64,000 nt of DNA from DASRDB01 sp035652815. GTDB taxonomy: Bacteria; Chloroflexota; Ktedonobacteria; Ktedonobacterales; Ktedonobacteraceae. Under the pieces are notes generated by a model that saw nothing but the letters and a program-made list of their open reading frames with translations, had not been told where the DNA came from and did no database searches. The translations under genes and the position numbers were made by a program. The stretch spans positions 62,001 to 126,000 of the forward strand of contig DASRDB010000011.1 of assembly GCA_035652815.1 (NCBI GenBank), written 5' to 3'. Positions 1 through 10,800 of the stretch are shown piece by piece (position 1 is the stretch's first letter; every line of letters starts with the position of its first letter).

Positions 1-105
1 AGTGAAGCGCCCAGCTTTGGGCAGGCCATTATGGACTATGACCCGCACTCCCCTGGCGCGCTTGCCTATCGCTCCCTGGCGGAGGAGGTGTTGGCTCGTG
101 GCTAA
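1..105 (+). CDS. parA: ParA/Soj-type chromosome-partitioning ATPase, C-terminal end (partial)
   Basis: The first 34 codons of the window, in the frame starting at base 1, read SEAPSFGQAIMDYDPHSPGA and continue to a TAA at 103-105. This matches the typical C-terminus of ParA/Soj ATPases (Ser-Glu-Ala-Pro-Ser-Phe-Gly followed by Tyr-Asp-Pro and a Tyr-Arg-x-Leu-Ala-x-Glu helix). ParA is a deviant-Walker ATPase that works with ParB to segregate the chromosome. The catalytic domain lies outside the window. The stop overlaps the GTG start of parB by 8 bases, the usual parAB operon arrangement. Confidence 0.85.
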   Translation, partial: SEAPSFGQAIMDYDPHSPGALAYRSLAEEVLARG

Positions 106-1099
106 ACAGAAATTCGGCTTAGGTCGCGGACTCAACGCCCTCATCTCCGGCGCGTCTGATGTTCTCCCGCCCTCGCAGCCGAGCCGTGTGGACGAGGAGA
201 ACATTCGCGAAGTGCCTATCGACAGCATTATTCCCAATCCCCGCCAGCCGCGCCGCATTTTTCGCGAGGACGACCCCCGTTTGCTAGAACTCAGTTCCTC
301 GATCAAGCAATATGGCCTGCTACAACCCCTGGTGGTCACGCGCCTGAATCCCGAAAGCAAAGAAAAATCTGCGGATGACTGGTTTGCCGACGAATCAGAC
401 AACGCCTCGCCTGCTCCCGCCTCGTCGAACTCCTATCAATTCCAGCTTATCGCAGGAGAGCGACGCTGGCGAGCATCGCGCCTCGCCGGATTGACAAAGG
501 TGCCGGTGGTCATCAAAGAGGTTACGCCGCAGGAAATGTTGGAACTGGCCCTCATCGAAAATATCCAGCGCGCAGATCTCAACCCCATCGAAGAGGCCCT
601 CGCCTATCAGTCCCTCATTGAAGAATTTGGTCTGACGCAGGAGCAGGTGGCGCGGCAGGTCAGCAAAGATCGAACGACCATCACCAACTCCCTGCGCCTG
701 CTACAACTCGCGCCTAAAGTCCGTGAAGCCCTTATCAGCCAGCTTGAAAACTTTACGGAAGGTCACGCCCGGGCCCTGATCGGTATTACCCGCGAGGAAG
801 ACCAGATCGCGGCCATGAACAAGATCATCGCCCTCAAGCTGAATGTGAGGCAGGCCGAGGAACTGGCGGCCCGTATCAAAGCCGCCGAACGCGCCGATGC
901 TGCCGCTCAGGAAGTGCTTGCCTCTTCGCAGCGCCGCCCACCCGACATTGAAGACCTTGAAGCCCAGTTCCGCAACGCCCTCATGGTCAAGGTCGATTTG
1001 AAGCGCAACGCCAGGGGGAAGGGTACACTAGTCCTACACTTCAATAACCAGGATGAGCTTGAACGTTTATATAGCCGACTGGTAAAAAACGAAGAGTAA
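98..1099 (+). CDS. parB: ParB/Spo0J chromosome-partitioning protein
   Basis: A 333-residue protein starting at GTG 98 (AKQKFGLGRGLNALI), the conserved ParB N-terminus that contacts ParA. An upstream ATG at 2 is possible but would overlap parA. The CTP-binding box is visible as LIAGERRWRASRLAGL, followed by the partition motif (ENIQRADLNPIEEALAY), a helix-turn-helix (QEQVARQVSKDRTTITNSLRLL) and a C-terminal dimerisation segment. A 30-residue acidic insert rich in Ser, Pro and Ala (about residues 88-115) lies before the GERRWRA box. ParB loads at parS sites and spreads as a clamp; no parS site was seen in the window. The GGAGGAGG run at 80-88 inside parA is a good ribosome-binding site. Confidence 0.93.
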   Translation: MAKQKFGLGRGLNALISGASDVLPPSQPSRVDEENIREVPIDSIIPNPRQPRRIFREDDPRLLELSSSIKQYGLLQPLVVTRLNPESKEKSADDWFADESDNASPAPASSNSYQFQLIAGERRWRASRLAGLTKVPVVIKEVTPQEMLELALIENIQRADLNPIEEALAYQSLIEEFGLTQEQVARQVSKDRTTITNSLRLLQLAPKVREALISQLENFTEGHARALIGITREEDQIAAMNKIIALKLNVRQAEELAARIKAAERADAAAQEVLASSQRRPPDIEDLEAQFRNALMVKVDLKRNARGKGTLVLHFNNQDELERLYSRLVKNEE

Positions 1100-1129
1100 C
1101 CCCCGCATCGGGAAGGAAGACAGAACATA

Positions 1130-1609
1130 ATGGCCACCGTAGAAAATCCTTTTGACAAAGCGCGCAAGAAAATGGTCGCGGCGCGCATCGAATTCATGAG
1201 CCAGTTGGCAAAATTCAGCAATGGCGAACTGACGCGCCAGCCCGCCAGCAGCGAATGGTCTCCACTACAGCTCGCCTATCATCTCTATATCGCTGATGGC
1301 CTCGCGCTCGAACAGATGAAGCGCGTCCAGGAAGAGGACAACCCGCTGATTACCGCGACCGAGGAAGAGACGCCCCGTCTCACTCGCGAAGCCGAGCCGC
1401 CGACCTCGCTTGACTCGGTAATGGCTGGTATGGCCGCCCGCCGTGAAGAGATATTTGAGTATCTTTCCTCTTTGCCTGAAGAGGCCTGGGAACGCCCGTT
1501 TCGCCATCCCAACTGGGGCCAGCTCAAGTTCTACCAACTGGTGAACATCTTGCCCCAACACGATAAGCAGCACGCCGCGCAACTGGCCGAAATCAAGGAA
1601 AACGGCTAA
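1130..1609 (+). CDS. DinB-family protein
   Basis: A 159-residue all-helical protein. The DinB/YfiT-type four-helix signature is visible: SSEWSPLQLAYHLYIAD with its His near the N-terminal third, and a C-terminal QHDKQHAAQLAEI that supplies further metal-ligand histidines. Members are metal-binding enzymes acting in thiol-dependent transfer or detoxification; the substrate cannot be told here. It follows parB by 30 bases on the same strand, with a GGAAGGAAG ribosome-binding stretch at about 1110-1118, so it may be co-transcribed with parAB. The length is normal for the family. Confidence 0.8.
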   Translation: MATVENPFDKARKKMVAARIEFMSQLAKFSNGELTRQPASSEWSPLQLAYHLYIADGLALEQMKRVQEEDNPLITATEEETPRLTREAEPPTSLDSVMAGMAARREEIFEYLSSLPEEAWERPFRHPNWGQLKFYQLVNILPQHDKQHAAQLAEIKENG

Positions 1610-1674
1610 AGACGCATCACCGCATGTCCCGAAAAAAGACTTCTCTCGCTTGTCAGGTAAAAGACGTTTTCGCC

Positions 1675-1706
1675 TGTCATCCTGAGCGCAGCGAAGGATG
1701 ACATGT
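1675..1706. repeat. Dispersed hairpin repeat, family A (short form)
   Basis: TGTCATCCTGAGCGCAGCG and its continuation fold back as TGTCATCC...GGATGACA. The same core recurs at about ten intergenic places in this window (4038, 23756, 32444, 41065, 43935, 50826, 55117, 62390 and others). Confidence 0.85.
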
Positions 1707-1739
1707 AGAGGCAGGTTGGTCATGACAGGCCGAAGCGCG

Positions 1740-1748
1740 TGATATAAT
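1740..1748 (+). promoter_or_regulatory. Extended -10 promoter upstream of fumC
   Basis: TGATATAAT is a perfect extended -10 element (TG-n-TATAAT). No convincing -35 is seen at normal spacing. A transcript starting near 1755 would carry the family B hairpin (1785-1863) in the fumC 5' leader. Confidence 0.6.
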
Positions 1749-1784
1749 GACCTCGGAGTTAACCACACTCGACTCGGTGTAAAG

Positions 1785-1863
1785 ACCGGAAGCCACCCGC
1801 AAGAGGCTGGCTCTACAGGCCGGTTTATATTGTAGAGCCAGCCTCTTGCGGGTGGCTTCCGGT
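1785..1863. repeat. Dispersed hairpin repeat, family B, perfect 32-bp arms
   Basis: ACCGGAAGCCACCCGCAAG begins a 32-base arm (1785-1816) that is exactly complementary to 1832-1863, with a 15-base loop. Related copies are at 3346-3379, 35991-36073, 39263-39349 and 63936-64000. It ends 22 bases before the fumC start, so it would sit in the mRNA leader if the promoter at 1740 is used. Confidence 0.9.
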
Positions 1864-1885
1864 CCCTCTCTGCAACAAGAGGAGT

Positions 1886-3313
<1,428 letters not shown>

Positions 3314-3345
3314 ATGTAAAAAACTGTCATCTCAGCCGAATAGAA

Positions 3346-3379
3346 ACTGGAAGCCACCCGCAAGGGGATGGCTTCCAGT
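3346..3379. repeat. Family B repeat, short variant
   Basis: ACTGGAAGCC pairs with GGCTTCCAGT around CACCCGCAAGGGGAT. A further partial copy (GCAGGTGGCTTCCG) follows at about 3391-3404. It sits in the convergent gap between fumC and the NUDIX gene. Confidence 0.7.
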
Positions 3380-3427
3380 CGCTTTGGTTAGCAGGTGGCT
3401 TCCGTGTTCTCCCCCAGCGTTTATTTT

Positions 3428-3958
3428 TTACATCCAGATGCGCCAGCGATTGGGCGCATCAACTCCTGATGTATCCGAAAGGTCTGCGTAATTAGGCCAG
3501 ATGCTGGCATTCGGTTCCAGGGCTTTCAGAGCGATGGCGATTGCTCCTGACCATGTTTCCTCAATGGAAAGGGCTTGCATCTCTTCTTTGGTAAAAAAAC
3601 GGGCATCGTCAATTTCATCCAGGTTAGGCTTGAGGTCGCTGACTGGCGAAAGCAGCTTCGCGAGGAACATGAAAAAGTAGTTGTGTTCTCCATCATCCAT
3701 GACCCACAGGCGCACGCCCGCCAGCCCGGTGATCTCAACTTGCAGGCCGGTTTCCTCAAGTGTTTCACGCGCCGCCGCCACGTCCGGCAACTCTCCCACG
3801 TTCACACGCCCGGCTGGCAACAAATAACGGCCTCTGGTCACACCCCGTATATTGCGCACCAGCAGCACGCGATTCTCATGCACCACAATCGCCCCCGCTC
3901 CTATGCTCAAAGGACGGCGAGGTCGGGGTGATTCAAAAGAGAGGTCTGCCTGCGTCAT
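3428..3958 (-). CDS. NUDIX hydrolase
   Basis: A 176-residue NUDIX protein. The complete Nudix box G-x5-E-x7-R-E-x2-E-E-x-G is present as GRVNVGELPDVAAARETLEE followed by TGL, which coordinates the metal for pyrophosphate hydrolysis of a nucleoside-diphosphate derivative. The substrate is not identifiable. The start is placed at ATG 3956-3958 (MTQADLSF) because GGGAGAA lies just upstream on the minus strand. The frame stays open to 4174, but that stretch is the translated family A repeat, so the longer start is unlikely. The gene converges on fumC. Confidence 0.88.
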   Translation of the reverse strand: MTQADLSFESPRPRRPLSIGAGAIVVHENRVLLVRNIRGVTRGRYLLPAGRVNVGELPDVAAARETLEETGLQVEITGLAGVRLWVMDDGEHNYFFMFLAKLLSPVSDLKPNLDEIDDARFFTKEEMQALSIEETWSGAIAIALKALEPNASIWPNYADLSDTSGVDAPNRWRIWM

Positions 3959-4037
3959 AACAAGATTCTCCCTGATATAAATTTCTGTAGGGACGTGATG
4001 TTGAAGTTTGAAGATCATATTCGGCCATGCCTGGTAC

Positions 4038-4124
4038 ATGTCATCCTGAGCGCAGCGAAGGATCTCTTTGCCTGGCGATTCGTGCGTCGAGGCCGCAGAG
4101 CCTTCGCTGCGCTCAGGATGACAT
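4038..4124. repeat. Family A hairpin repeat, long form
   Basis: ATGTCATCCTGAGCGCAGCG (24-base arm, 4038-4061) pairs with 4101-4124 around a loop of about 39 bases. It occupies the gap between the NUDIX gene and the aminotransferase and is partly readable as protein (SEGS...LRCAQDD), which creates a spurious N-terminal extension of the NUDIX frame. Confidence 0.88.
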
Positions 4125-4181
4125 GTTAGGATTGCCGATTCTGGTTGTGAAAGCGCATCATTGCATCCCCACATTTCATTC

Positions 4182-5444
4182 CTAAACGGTTTTTACCTGC
4201 GTCATGTCTTCCAGCCCGTTTAACAGCGCGTCTATGTCCTCAATAGTATTGTAGAAATGGGGAGAGACGCGCACTACGGTATCGCGAGACGTGATGAAAA
4301 TGTTGCGCTCTTCCAGCCGCTCTACAACCTGCTCCGGCGTTATTTCAGGATGCTCAGGATGCATCTGGAAGCAGACGATGCTTGAGCGTTCGTTTGCCCC
4401 GCGTGGCGATACAACGGGAAAACCGAGGCGTTCCAGTCCATTGATAGCATACTGTGTAAGTCCAAGCGCCCGCGCTTCGACAGCTTTCATGCCGCCATCA
4501 ATGCTCTCGAAGACGCCGAGCGAGGCATCCAGGCCGACGATTGCCATGCGATTCGGCGTGCTGTGTTCAAAACGCGCCGCCCCCTGTTTCAAGGGCTGGT
4601 CATAGTTGAAGAAGTCAAACGGGTTCGAGACGCTGAACCAGCCGCGTTGCGCGATATGCAATTGTTCGAGCAGGTTATCCGCGACATAGAGAATGCCCGT
4701 TGTTTGCGGGCTGAGCAGCCATTTATGCGAGGCCGCCGCCAGGAAATCTACGCCGAGGCTTTGCACATTGATATCCAATACGCCCAGCGCCTGAATGGCA
4801 TCGATACCGCAGAGGATGCCATGTTCGTGACAATAGCGAGCGATGGCGGCGATATCATTGCGAAAGCCTGTTGAGAATTCTACCAGGCTCAGGCTGACCA
4901 GCCGCGTTCGCTCGTCGATCAGAGCCAGCACGTCTTCAAGCTGAATGCGATGGTCGCGCATCTGCACCAGCCGCACCTCAACGCCGTGTTCGTGCAGGTT
5001 GAGCCAGGGATAGACATTGCTGGGAAACTCGCAGGCGGCTGTCACTATGTTATCGCCAGCCTGCCAGTGCAGGCCGGACGCAATATGAGTTAAGCCATCA
5101 CCTGTGCTGGCGGTCATGGCGATTTGATCCGGTCTAGCGGAGATTAATTGCGCCATCCGGCGATGCGCACCCTGCTCGTAGATGCTCCATTGTTCGTAGT
5201 GAATATTACCAAAGTCGCTGGTATCAGAGATATAGTCATGCATGACGCGAGCCGTTGGCCGGGGCAGCGCGCCATTGGCCGCGTGATTCAAATAGATACA
5301 ATGTTGCGTCACCGGAAAAAAGAGGTTGCGTAGTTCCTGGGCATCTTCGTCTTCTGGCAAAAATTCATGTTCCCCTTCCTCGACGAGCAGCAGCGATTGC
5401 AGCATCTCATCCAGATCGGGCATGTCTTTTACAAAATCGGTCAT
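4182..5444 (-). CDS. Class-V aminotransferase / cysteine-desulfurase-fold PLP enzyme
   Basis: A 420-residue fold-type I PLP enzyme of the class V group. Visible features are the N-terminal YLNHAANGALPRPT (substrate loop), the ATP-less cofactor contacts TASTGDGL, the aspartate of CGIDAIQALG that holds the PLP ring, and the Schiff-base lysine in AASHKWLLSPQTTG (Lys241). Relatives include cysteine desulfurases, isopenicillin-N epimerase-like proteins and kynureninase-like enzymes. The substrate cannot be assigned. It has about 40 extra acidic residues before the usual domain start. GAGGAG precedes ATG 5442-5444 on the minus strand. Confidence 0.85.
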   Translation of the reverse strand: MTDFVKDMPDLDEMLQSLLLVEEGEHEFLPEDEDAQELRNLFFPVTQHCIYLNHAANGALPRPTARVMHDYISDTSDFGNIHYEQWSIYEQGAHRRMAQLISARPDQIAMTASTGDGLTHIASGLHWQAGDNIVTAACEFPSNVYPWLNLHEHGVEVRLVQMRDHRIQLEDVLALIDERTRLVSLSLVEFSTGFRNDIAAIARYCHEHGILCGIDAIQALGVLDINVQSLGVDFLAAASHKWLLSPQTTGILYVADNLLEQLHIAQRGWFSVSNPFDFFNYDQPLKQGAARFEHSTPNRMAIVGLDASLGVFESIDGGMKAVEARALGLTQYAINGLERLGFPVVSPRGANERSSIVCFQMHPEHPEITPEQVVERLEERNIFITSRDTVVRVSPHFYNTIEDIDALLNGLEDMTQVKTV

Positions 5445-5577
5445 AATGCGAGTACTCCTCTAAAATAGTCCTGTCCAGTATAGCATATGCCATCCGAATG
5501 ATCTTTTGCCACGCATTTCTCGTACAGTTGGCAGAAATACGCCCTGATCTATTCTATGAGAAGGAGAGGAAGGATTC

Positions 5578-6231
5578 ATGGCTACTCATTCAACCACCGC
5601 TTCCGCGAACATGGCTTCCGCGAGCGCATTTGAGCGTTTCGCAGGCCTGAGCGCGATACTTGCAGGTGCTGGCAGCCTGCTCTATGCAATCTCGTTCATT
5701 GTCCTGAAAAGCGCGGGCCTGAGCGCGCTCTTTCTGATGCTTGGCGGTCTACTTACTATTCCGGTACTTACCGGCTTATATGCGCGTGTGCGCGAGGTTG
5801 AACCCGGCTTTGCCATGCTGGCCCTGCTGTTGGGCATCGCAGGCGCGCTTGGCACATTGCTACACGGCGGCTACGATCTCGCCAATGTCCTCAATCCCCC
5901 GGCGGTCAATTTCAACCTCGCCAATCTGCCCAGTTCGGTTGATCCACGCGGCCTGCTCGCTTTTGGCATAACTGGTCTGGGCGTACTCGCTTTCGCCTGG
6001 CTGCTTGGCAAAAGCGGCCTCGCTCGCGGCCTAAGCTACCTCGGCTACCTGCTGGCCGTTTTGTTGATCGTGCTGTACCTGGGACGATTGATCATTCTTG
6101 ATCCGAAGAATCCGCTGATCGCGGTGGTGGCACTGGTGAGCGGGTTTGTGGTGAATCCAGTGTGGTATGTGTGGTTGGGTACGGTGTTGTGGAGAGGGCG
6201 CGGCAGCTACAAAAATAATGCCACCCATTAA
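5578..6231 (+). CDS. Polytopic membrane protein of unknown function
   Basis: A 217-residue protein with about six hydrophobic segments (roughly residues 20-45, 47-66, 78-100, 125-146, 152-172 and 180-205) and short charged loops. The N-terminus (ATHSTTASANMASASAFERF) is Ser/Ala/Thr-rich and probably cytoplasmic. I do not recognise a specific family; DUF4386-like small membrane proteins are similar in layout. GAGAAGGAGAGG at about 5559-5570 is a strong ribosome-binding site for ATG 5578. Its stop overlaps the stop of the convergent gene by 4 bases. Confidence 0.75.
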   Translation: MATHSTTASANMASASAFERFAGLSAILAGAGSLLYAISFIVLKSAGLSALFLMLGGLLTIPVLTGLYARVREVEPGFAMLALLLGIAGALGTLLHGGYDLANVLNPPAVNFNLANLPSSVDPRGLLAFGITGLGVLAFAWLLGKSGLARGLSYLGYLLAVLLIVLYLGRLIILDPKNPLIAVVALVSGFVVNPVWYVWLGTVLWRGRGSYKNNATH

Positions 6232-6548
6232 TTTTCCAGGCTCTCCACTTGAGAGAAAATTTCACCCAGCCTCTGACTGATGGCCCCTTCGACTACGGCT
6301 CCAATGTTTGAAGGAGCCGTAGTCAGCCCGATAACAGTGACGGAGCAATAGATGAACATATCGATGCGATAGGTTTTTGTGGTCGCTGAATATTCAATCT
6401 TGACATTATCCAGCAATGCCAGGAAGGGGAGGCTATTTAGCGCTGTTCGGCATAAATCGGCGACAAACTGCTCATTCTCCCCTATATTATCCGGGCAAAG
6501 TTCGCTGAAACGGTCAGGACCTAGAAATGTAAGCCAGATGATCTCCAT
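6228..6548 (-). CDS. Hypothetical protein, 106 residues
   Basis: A small soluble protein beginning MEIIWLTFLGPDRFSEL. The start at 6548 is preferred over an upstream in-frame start at 6578 because GAGAGG sits six bases before it. It has no recognised motif; alternating hydrophobic segments (NVKIEYSATTKTYRIDMFIY and following) suggest a beta-rich fold. It converges on the membrane-protein gene with a 4-base overlap and lies downstream of the sigma-like gene on the same strand, with a gap of about 70 bases, so the two may be co-transcribed. Confidence 0.55.
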   Translation of the reverse strand: MEIIWLTFLGPDRFSELCPDNIGENEQFVADLCRTALNSLPFLALLDNVKIEYSATTKTYRIDMFIYCSVTVIGLTTAPSNIGAVVEGAISQRLGEIFSQVESLEN

Positions 6549-6615
6549 ATCATGCCTCTCTTTTTCATGCAGAAACATGTAACCATAGCAGACTGAATAC
6601 GCGATCTTCTCTTGT

Positions 6616-7326
6616 TTATTTACTGGAAATGTGGCGAGCTTTCACCGTCTTCTCTGGCCAGTGAAACTTCTCCCTTAAGGCCTTTTGAGCCAACGTCTTC
6701 TGTGTGCGCATGCTCTGCAGTTTTTTACAGTCACGCGGCCATGTAATATCCTCAATACTTATTCCGTACTTGCTGAACATCTCAGCCAGAGGGAACAATG
6801 GCCCCGCTTCATCTTTCAGAACACACACCATAACGTACATCTGGCCATATGGCAGATGCGCGACAGCTGCTACAATTTCGTCAATTTGTTCCCGGAGATC
6901 AAATTCAATGGCCGGATCGCGCAGGCCAAATTGTACGGAGGGTTGGGTTTGCTCTAGATACAATTCGGTGTCGTACTCGGCTGGAGGAGAAAAGTGACGC
7001 CGCCGCTTATAACTGCGGCGGCGAAGTTCGTCAATAGTAGTGGTGCGCCCGATAGAGGCAAGATAGGCTGAGGGAGAGCGTTTAATTGAGGATGGGTCAA
7101 TCGAAAGAGCTTTGACCCAGCTATTCTGCTGGCTCTCTTCCACTATCTCACTGCGTTCTTGAGAAGAGAGAGAATGACTCTTCAAAAGCCATGAAGTCGC
7201 GGCTTTGAAGAAAATAGCTTGAGAGGCTTGAATATCCTCTACTAGAGAGGAAACCTGGTTTTCTCCTCTCTCATTCTCCCTGGTCTGGAACTCTTCCGTT
7301 CCCAGAGATGATCTAATTGTTTCCAT
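6616..7326 (-). CDS. Divergent sigma-70/ECF-like protein
   Basis: A 236-residue protein. The middle resembles sigma region 2 of ECF factors: an acidic helix (SSQERSEIVEESQQNSWVKA) then SPSAYLASIGRTTTIDELRR and RSYKRRR, like the YLYRIARNxxIDxxRKxxR block. After an acidic linker, REQIDEIVAAVAHLPYGQMY resembles the start of region 4, but the following helix-turn-helix (PLFPLAEMFSKYGISIEDIT) is degenerate. It could be a true sigma factor, an anti-sigma-type decoy or a derived regulator. ATG 7326 is chosen because GGAG lies eight bases upstream. It is divergent from the large NB-ARC/WD40 gene across a 550-base AT-rich gap. Confidence 0.5.
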   Translation of the reverse strand: METIRSSLGTEEFQTRENERGENQVSSLVEDIQASQAIFFKAATSWLLKSHSLSSQERSEIVEESQQNSWVKALSIDPSSIKRSPSAYLASIGRTTTIDELRRRSYKRRRHFSPPAEYDTELYLEQTQPSVQFGLRDPAIEFDLREQIDEIVAAVAHLPYGQMYVMVCVLKDEAGPLFPLAEMFSKYGISIEDITWPRDCKKLQSMRTQKTLAQKALREKFHWPEKTVKARHISSK

Positions 7327-7879
7327 CTGCGTGTCTCCTTGAAAGGTAGCAAGCAACTTACATGATTTCTACTGCGCATCTGTACTACTACGTCTTTCTA
7401 GCTTTTCAACTGATTACCGTTACCAATTATTTCCAGAAATCACCCTATTTATGGTTGGATGATGAGTAAATTATATACTGTAAGTTACCAGAAATTCAAG
7501 GTTTTCATACCAGAGAATTAATTAGAAATTCCTTAGAAAAACGAACAGGGAATATGCAATGGGAAAGCCTGATGTATTTAGGGATAAAAGACTGGTGCTA
7601 GAAAAAATACTTACTTCGGCAGGTTCTTCTGGTAATAGCATTTCCAAAGAGACAAATTTTGTGATAAATTTTTGATAAGAAATACTTTTCTTTTCAAAAT
7701 ATCTATGCTATACTGCCGTATGTTACTAGAAAAGATACTAAACAAACGATACTAGTAGCGGTTTCTCAAGTTTGTGAAAATTGTCCTTTTACATACGTAT
7801 TATGGAAGTAGAAAACCTGAAGTATCAACGTAAAGAAATTGTATCCGGTAAGTAATAGGAGCAAATTTCTAGAAAACTT
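7327..7879. other. AT-rich divergent intergenic region
   Basis: About 550 bases with no supportable gene, much richer in A+T than its flanks. It separates the sigma-like gene (minus) from the STAND gene (plus). Apart from the promoter element at 7706-7714, repeated short words such as TTACTAGAAA and GATACTA (7722-7757) are visible and could be regulator sites. Nothing else was recognised. Confidence 0.5.
7706..7714 (+). promoter_or_regulatory. Extended -10 promoter for the STAND gene
   Basis: TGCTATACT fits TG-n-TATAAT with one mismatch. The region upstream (TTTTCTTTTCAAAA) gives only a weak -35. A transcript from about 7721 would have a leader of about 160 bases before ATG 7880. Confidence 0.5.
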
Positions 7880-10800
7880 ATGAGTGAATTCTCAGAAACT
7901 CTCGAGACATTTCGCAAAAAAAAGGGCTATTCTAAAAAGGAGCTTGCTTACTATGCGGAGCTTGCAGAGAGCTATGTCAGTCATTTAACTTTAGGTACTC
8001 GTAAGAATCCTTCTTTAGAAGTTGTTACTAAATTGGCAGATGCCTTGCAACTTAACGATGAAGAGAAAAAAGCACTGTTCGAGGCTGCTGAACTTCCATA
8101 TCCACCCCCCTCGCTGCCAGCCGTTCCTGTTACTCCAGTTCTGCCAGTACTCTCTAAGACAAAAGAGGATGATTGGGGCGATGTGCCTCGTCTACAAGCT
8201 TTCTTTGGACGCGAAAAGCAACTAGAAGAGCTAGATCACTGGATATTAAAAGAGAATTGCCAGCTATTAGTGGTCTCGGGATCAGGCGGCATTGGTAAGA
8301 CTATGCTAACGGTCAGGCTGGCGCGTGATATCGATGAACAATTCGAGCATGTTTTCTGGCGCTCTCTAAAAGACGCTCCTGGTTTTGAACATATCCTCAA
8401 TGACTGCCTTTCGTTGCTCTCTCGTCATAAACCGATTGAGCCTGGCTGGAGTGTGGAGGATCGCATTCGTAAGCTTCTTGATTGCATGAAAGAAAAGCGC
8501 TGTCTCTTGATCCTTGACAACATGGAATCGATTTTGCAAGAGAAAGGGCATGCAGGCGAGTATCGTGAAGGCTATGAAGAATATGGGAGACTGCTCGATG
8601 CAATTGGCAGCGTCTCGCATAAAAGTTGTCTGATTGTCACCACCCGCGAAGTTCCCAAAGAGGTTGCTCGTCTTCAGGGGAAAACTGGGCCTGTGCGCAT
8701 CTATCCGCTTTCAGGATTAGAGCTGGAGGATGGATTGAAAATTCTCGCGGATAAAGGCTTAGACTGGGAAACACAGCGCGAAGATGCGGAAAAGCTGTTC
8801 GAGTTATACAGCGGCAATCCTCTGGCCTTACAGGTCGCGGCTGTCTTTATTGATGAAGCTCTGGCAGGGAATATCTCGACGTTTCTTACCAGTAGCGTTC
8901 CCATTTTTGAAGATATCCACGACGTGTTAAAGCAGCAATTTGAGCGCCTGACTGAGCTGGAGCAGCACGTAATGTACTGGCTGGCAATTGAGCGTGAAGC
9001 TGTAACGCTTCCCACTCTCCAGCAAGATTTTCCCACTCCTTATACAGTAATGGAACTTGCTACTGCTTTACAATCGTTGCGCCGCCGTTCTCTGATTGAG
9101 ATTCGAGAGCAAGTGAAGGGATATTCGTTGCAGGAAGTGATCCAGACGTTTATCACCCAGCGAATGATTGATCAGGTGGTGAAAGAACTCCAGGAAAGCT
9201 CCTTCTGTTTGCTTGAGAGTCACGCGCTCCTTAAAGCGCAGGCCAAGGATTACCTGCGTGATGCCCAAAGGTTGTATGTTCTTGATCCCATTGCCCGGGC
9301 GTTGCTTGAGAGGTATGGCCGTGAGGAGTGTGAGACTCACCTGCGCAAGCTCCTGCTCAAGTTGCATGATGAGCCTGCTTCTCAAGGCTATGGCGGGGCC
9401 AACCTGCTGCACCTGTTTCTTCATCTCAAATTTGACCTGAGCGATTGTGACTTTTCTGGCCTCTACATCCGGCAAGCCTACCTGCAAGGAGTCGCGCTCC
9501 ACGATGTGAATTTTGCCTACGCGCACTTTGAGGATTGCTCGTTTACAGATACTTTCAGGAGTATTCTCTCCCTGGCCTATAGTCCCGATCCTGACAATCG
9601 CTGGCTGGCTGCGGGAACAGAGAATGGGGATATTCGCCTGTGGGAAGCTGCCAGTGGCTCTCCTGTACGCACGTACAAAGGACATACGGCGCGGGTGCGT
9701 GCCATCGCCTTTGACCCTTCCGGCAACTGGATGGTGAGCGGTAGTGAGGATACAACCGTTCGTTTATGGAGCGTGGACACCGATCAATGTGTGCATGTGA
9801 TGCAAGGTCATGAGGATCGCGTGCGAACTGTTGCCATGAGTCCTGATGGCGGGGTTGCTGCCAGTGGCGGCGATGACGGTTCTATTCGTTTGTGGGATCT
9901 CAATACAGGCGCTTGCTTGCGAGAACTGGAGGGGCATAGCCCCGTCAGGACGGTGGTTTTCAACAGGCAGGGGGATCTGCTGGCAAGTGGAGATGAGGAT
10001 GGCTATATCCGGCTTTGGAATGCGCAAGTGGGCGACTGTCTCAAGACACTTCCCCGCCAGTCTGGAGAGGTTCACTCGGTCAACTTCAATCACGTTGGCG
10101 ACTTACTGGTCAGTGGGGGCCAGGACGCTATAATTCGCCTGTGGGATGTCTCTTCTGGAATGCTGCTCAAGAGCCTATCAAAGGAACATGAGAACCAGAT
10201 ACGCTCGGTGGTGTTCAATGCCGATGGTACGCTGCTGGTCAGTAGCAGTGATGATCAGACCATTCGTCTGTGGGATGTTTCCTCGGGGCAATATCTGAGA
10301 ATCTTTCAAGGCCACAAACATCGTGTCTATACAGCCGTGTTTAACCAATCAGGTCAAACCATTGTCAGCGGCAGCGAAGATCAGACGGTGCGCTTCTGGG
10401 AGGTTGCCTCGGGTCGCTGCTTTAAAATCCTTCAAGGCTACGTGAACCAGGTGCGCGCAGTTGCCTTCAGCCCCAGAGGCGACCTGCTGGTGAGCGGCGG
10501 CGATGACGACCTGTTACGCCTCTGGGAAATGCCTTCAGGCCGCTACCTGCGCGAACTGCGTGGACACGACAACGGCGTGCGGGCCATGGCTTTTCATCCT
10601 GATGGGGACTACATTGCCAGCGCGAGCGATGATCGCACAGTACGTTTATGGCATGTCAAAAGCGGTCGATGTATTCGAGAACTGCGCGAACATAATGACC
10701 GGGTGCGAACGGTAGCCTTCAACCGGGATGGTAAATGGCTTGCCAGCGCAGGTGAAGATGGGTTGGTGCGTGTCTGGATAACGCTGACTGGTCAGCGTTT

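Noticed and set aside
3959..4174. N-terminal extension of the NUDIX hydrolase
   Set aside because: The added residues are a translated family A repeat and there is a good SD at the internal ATG.
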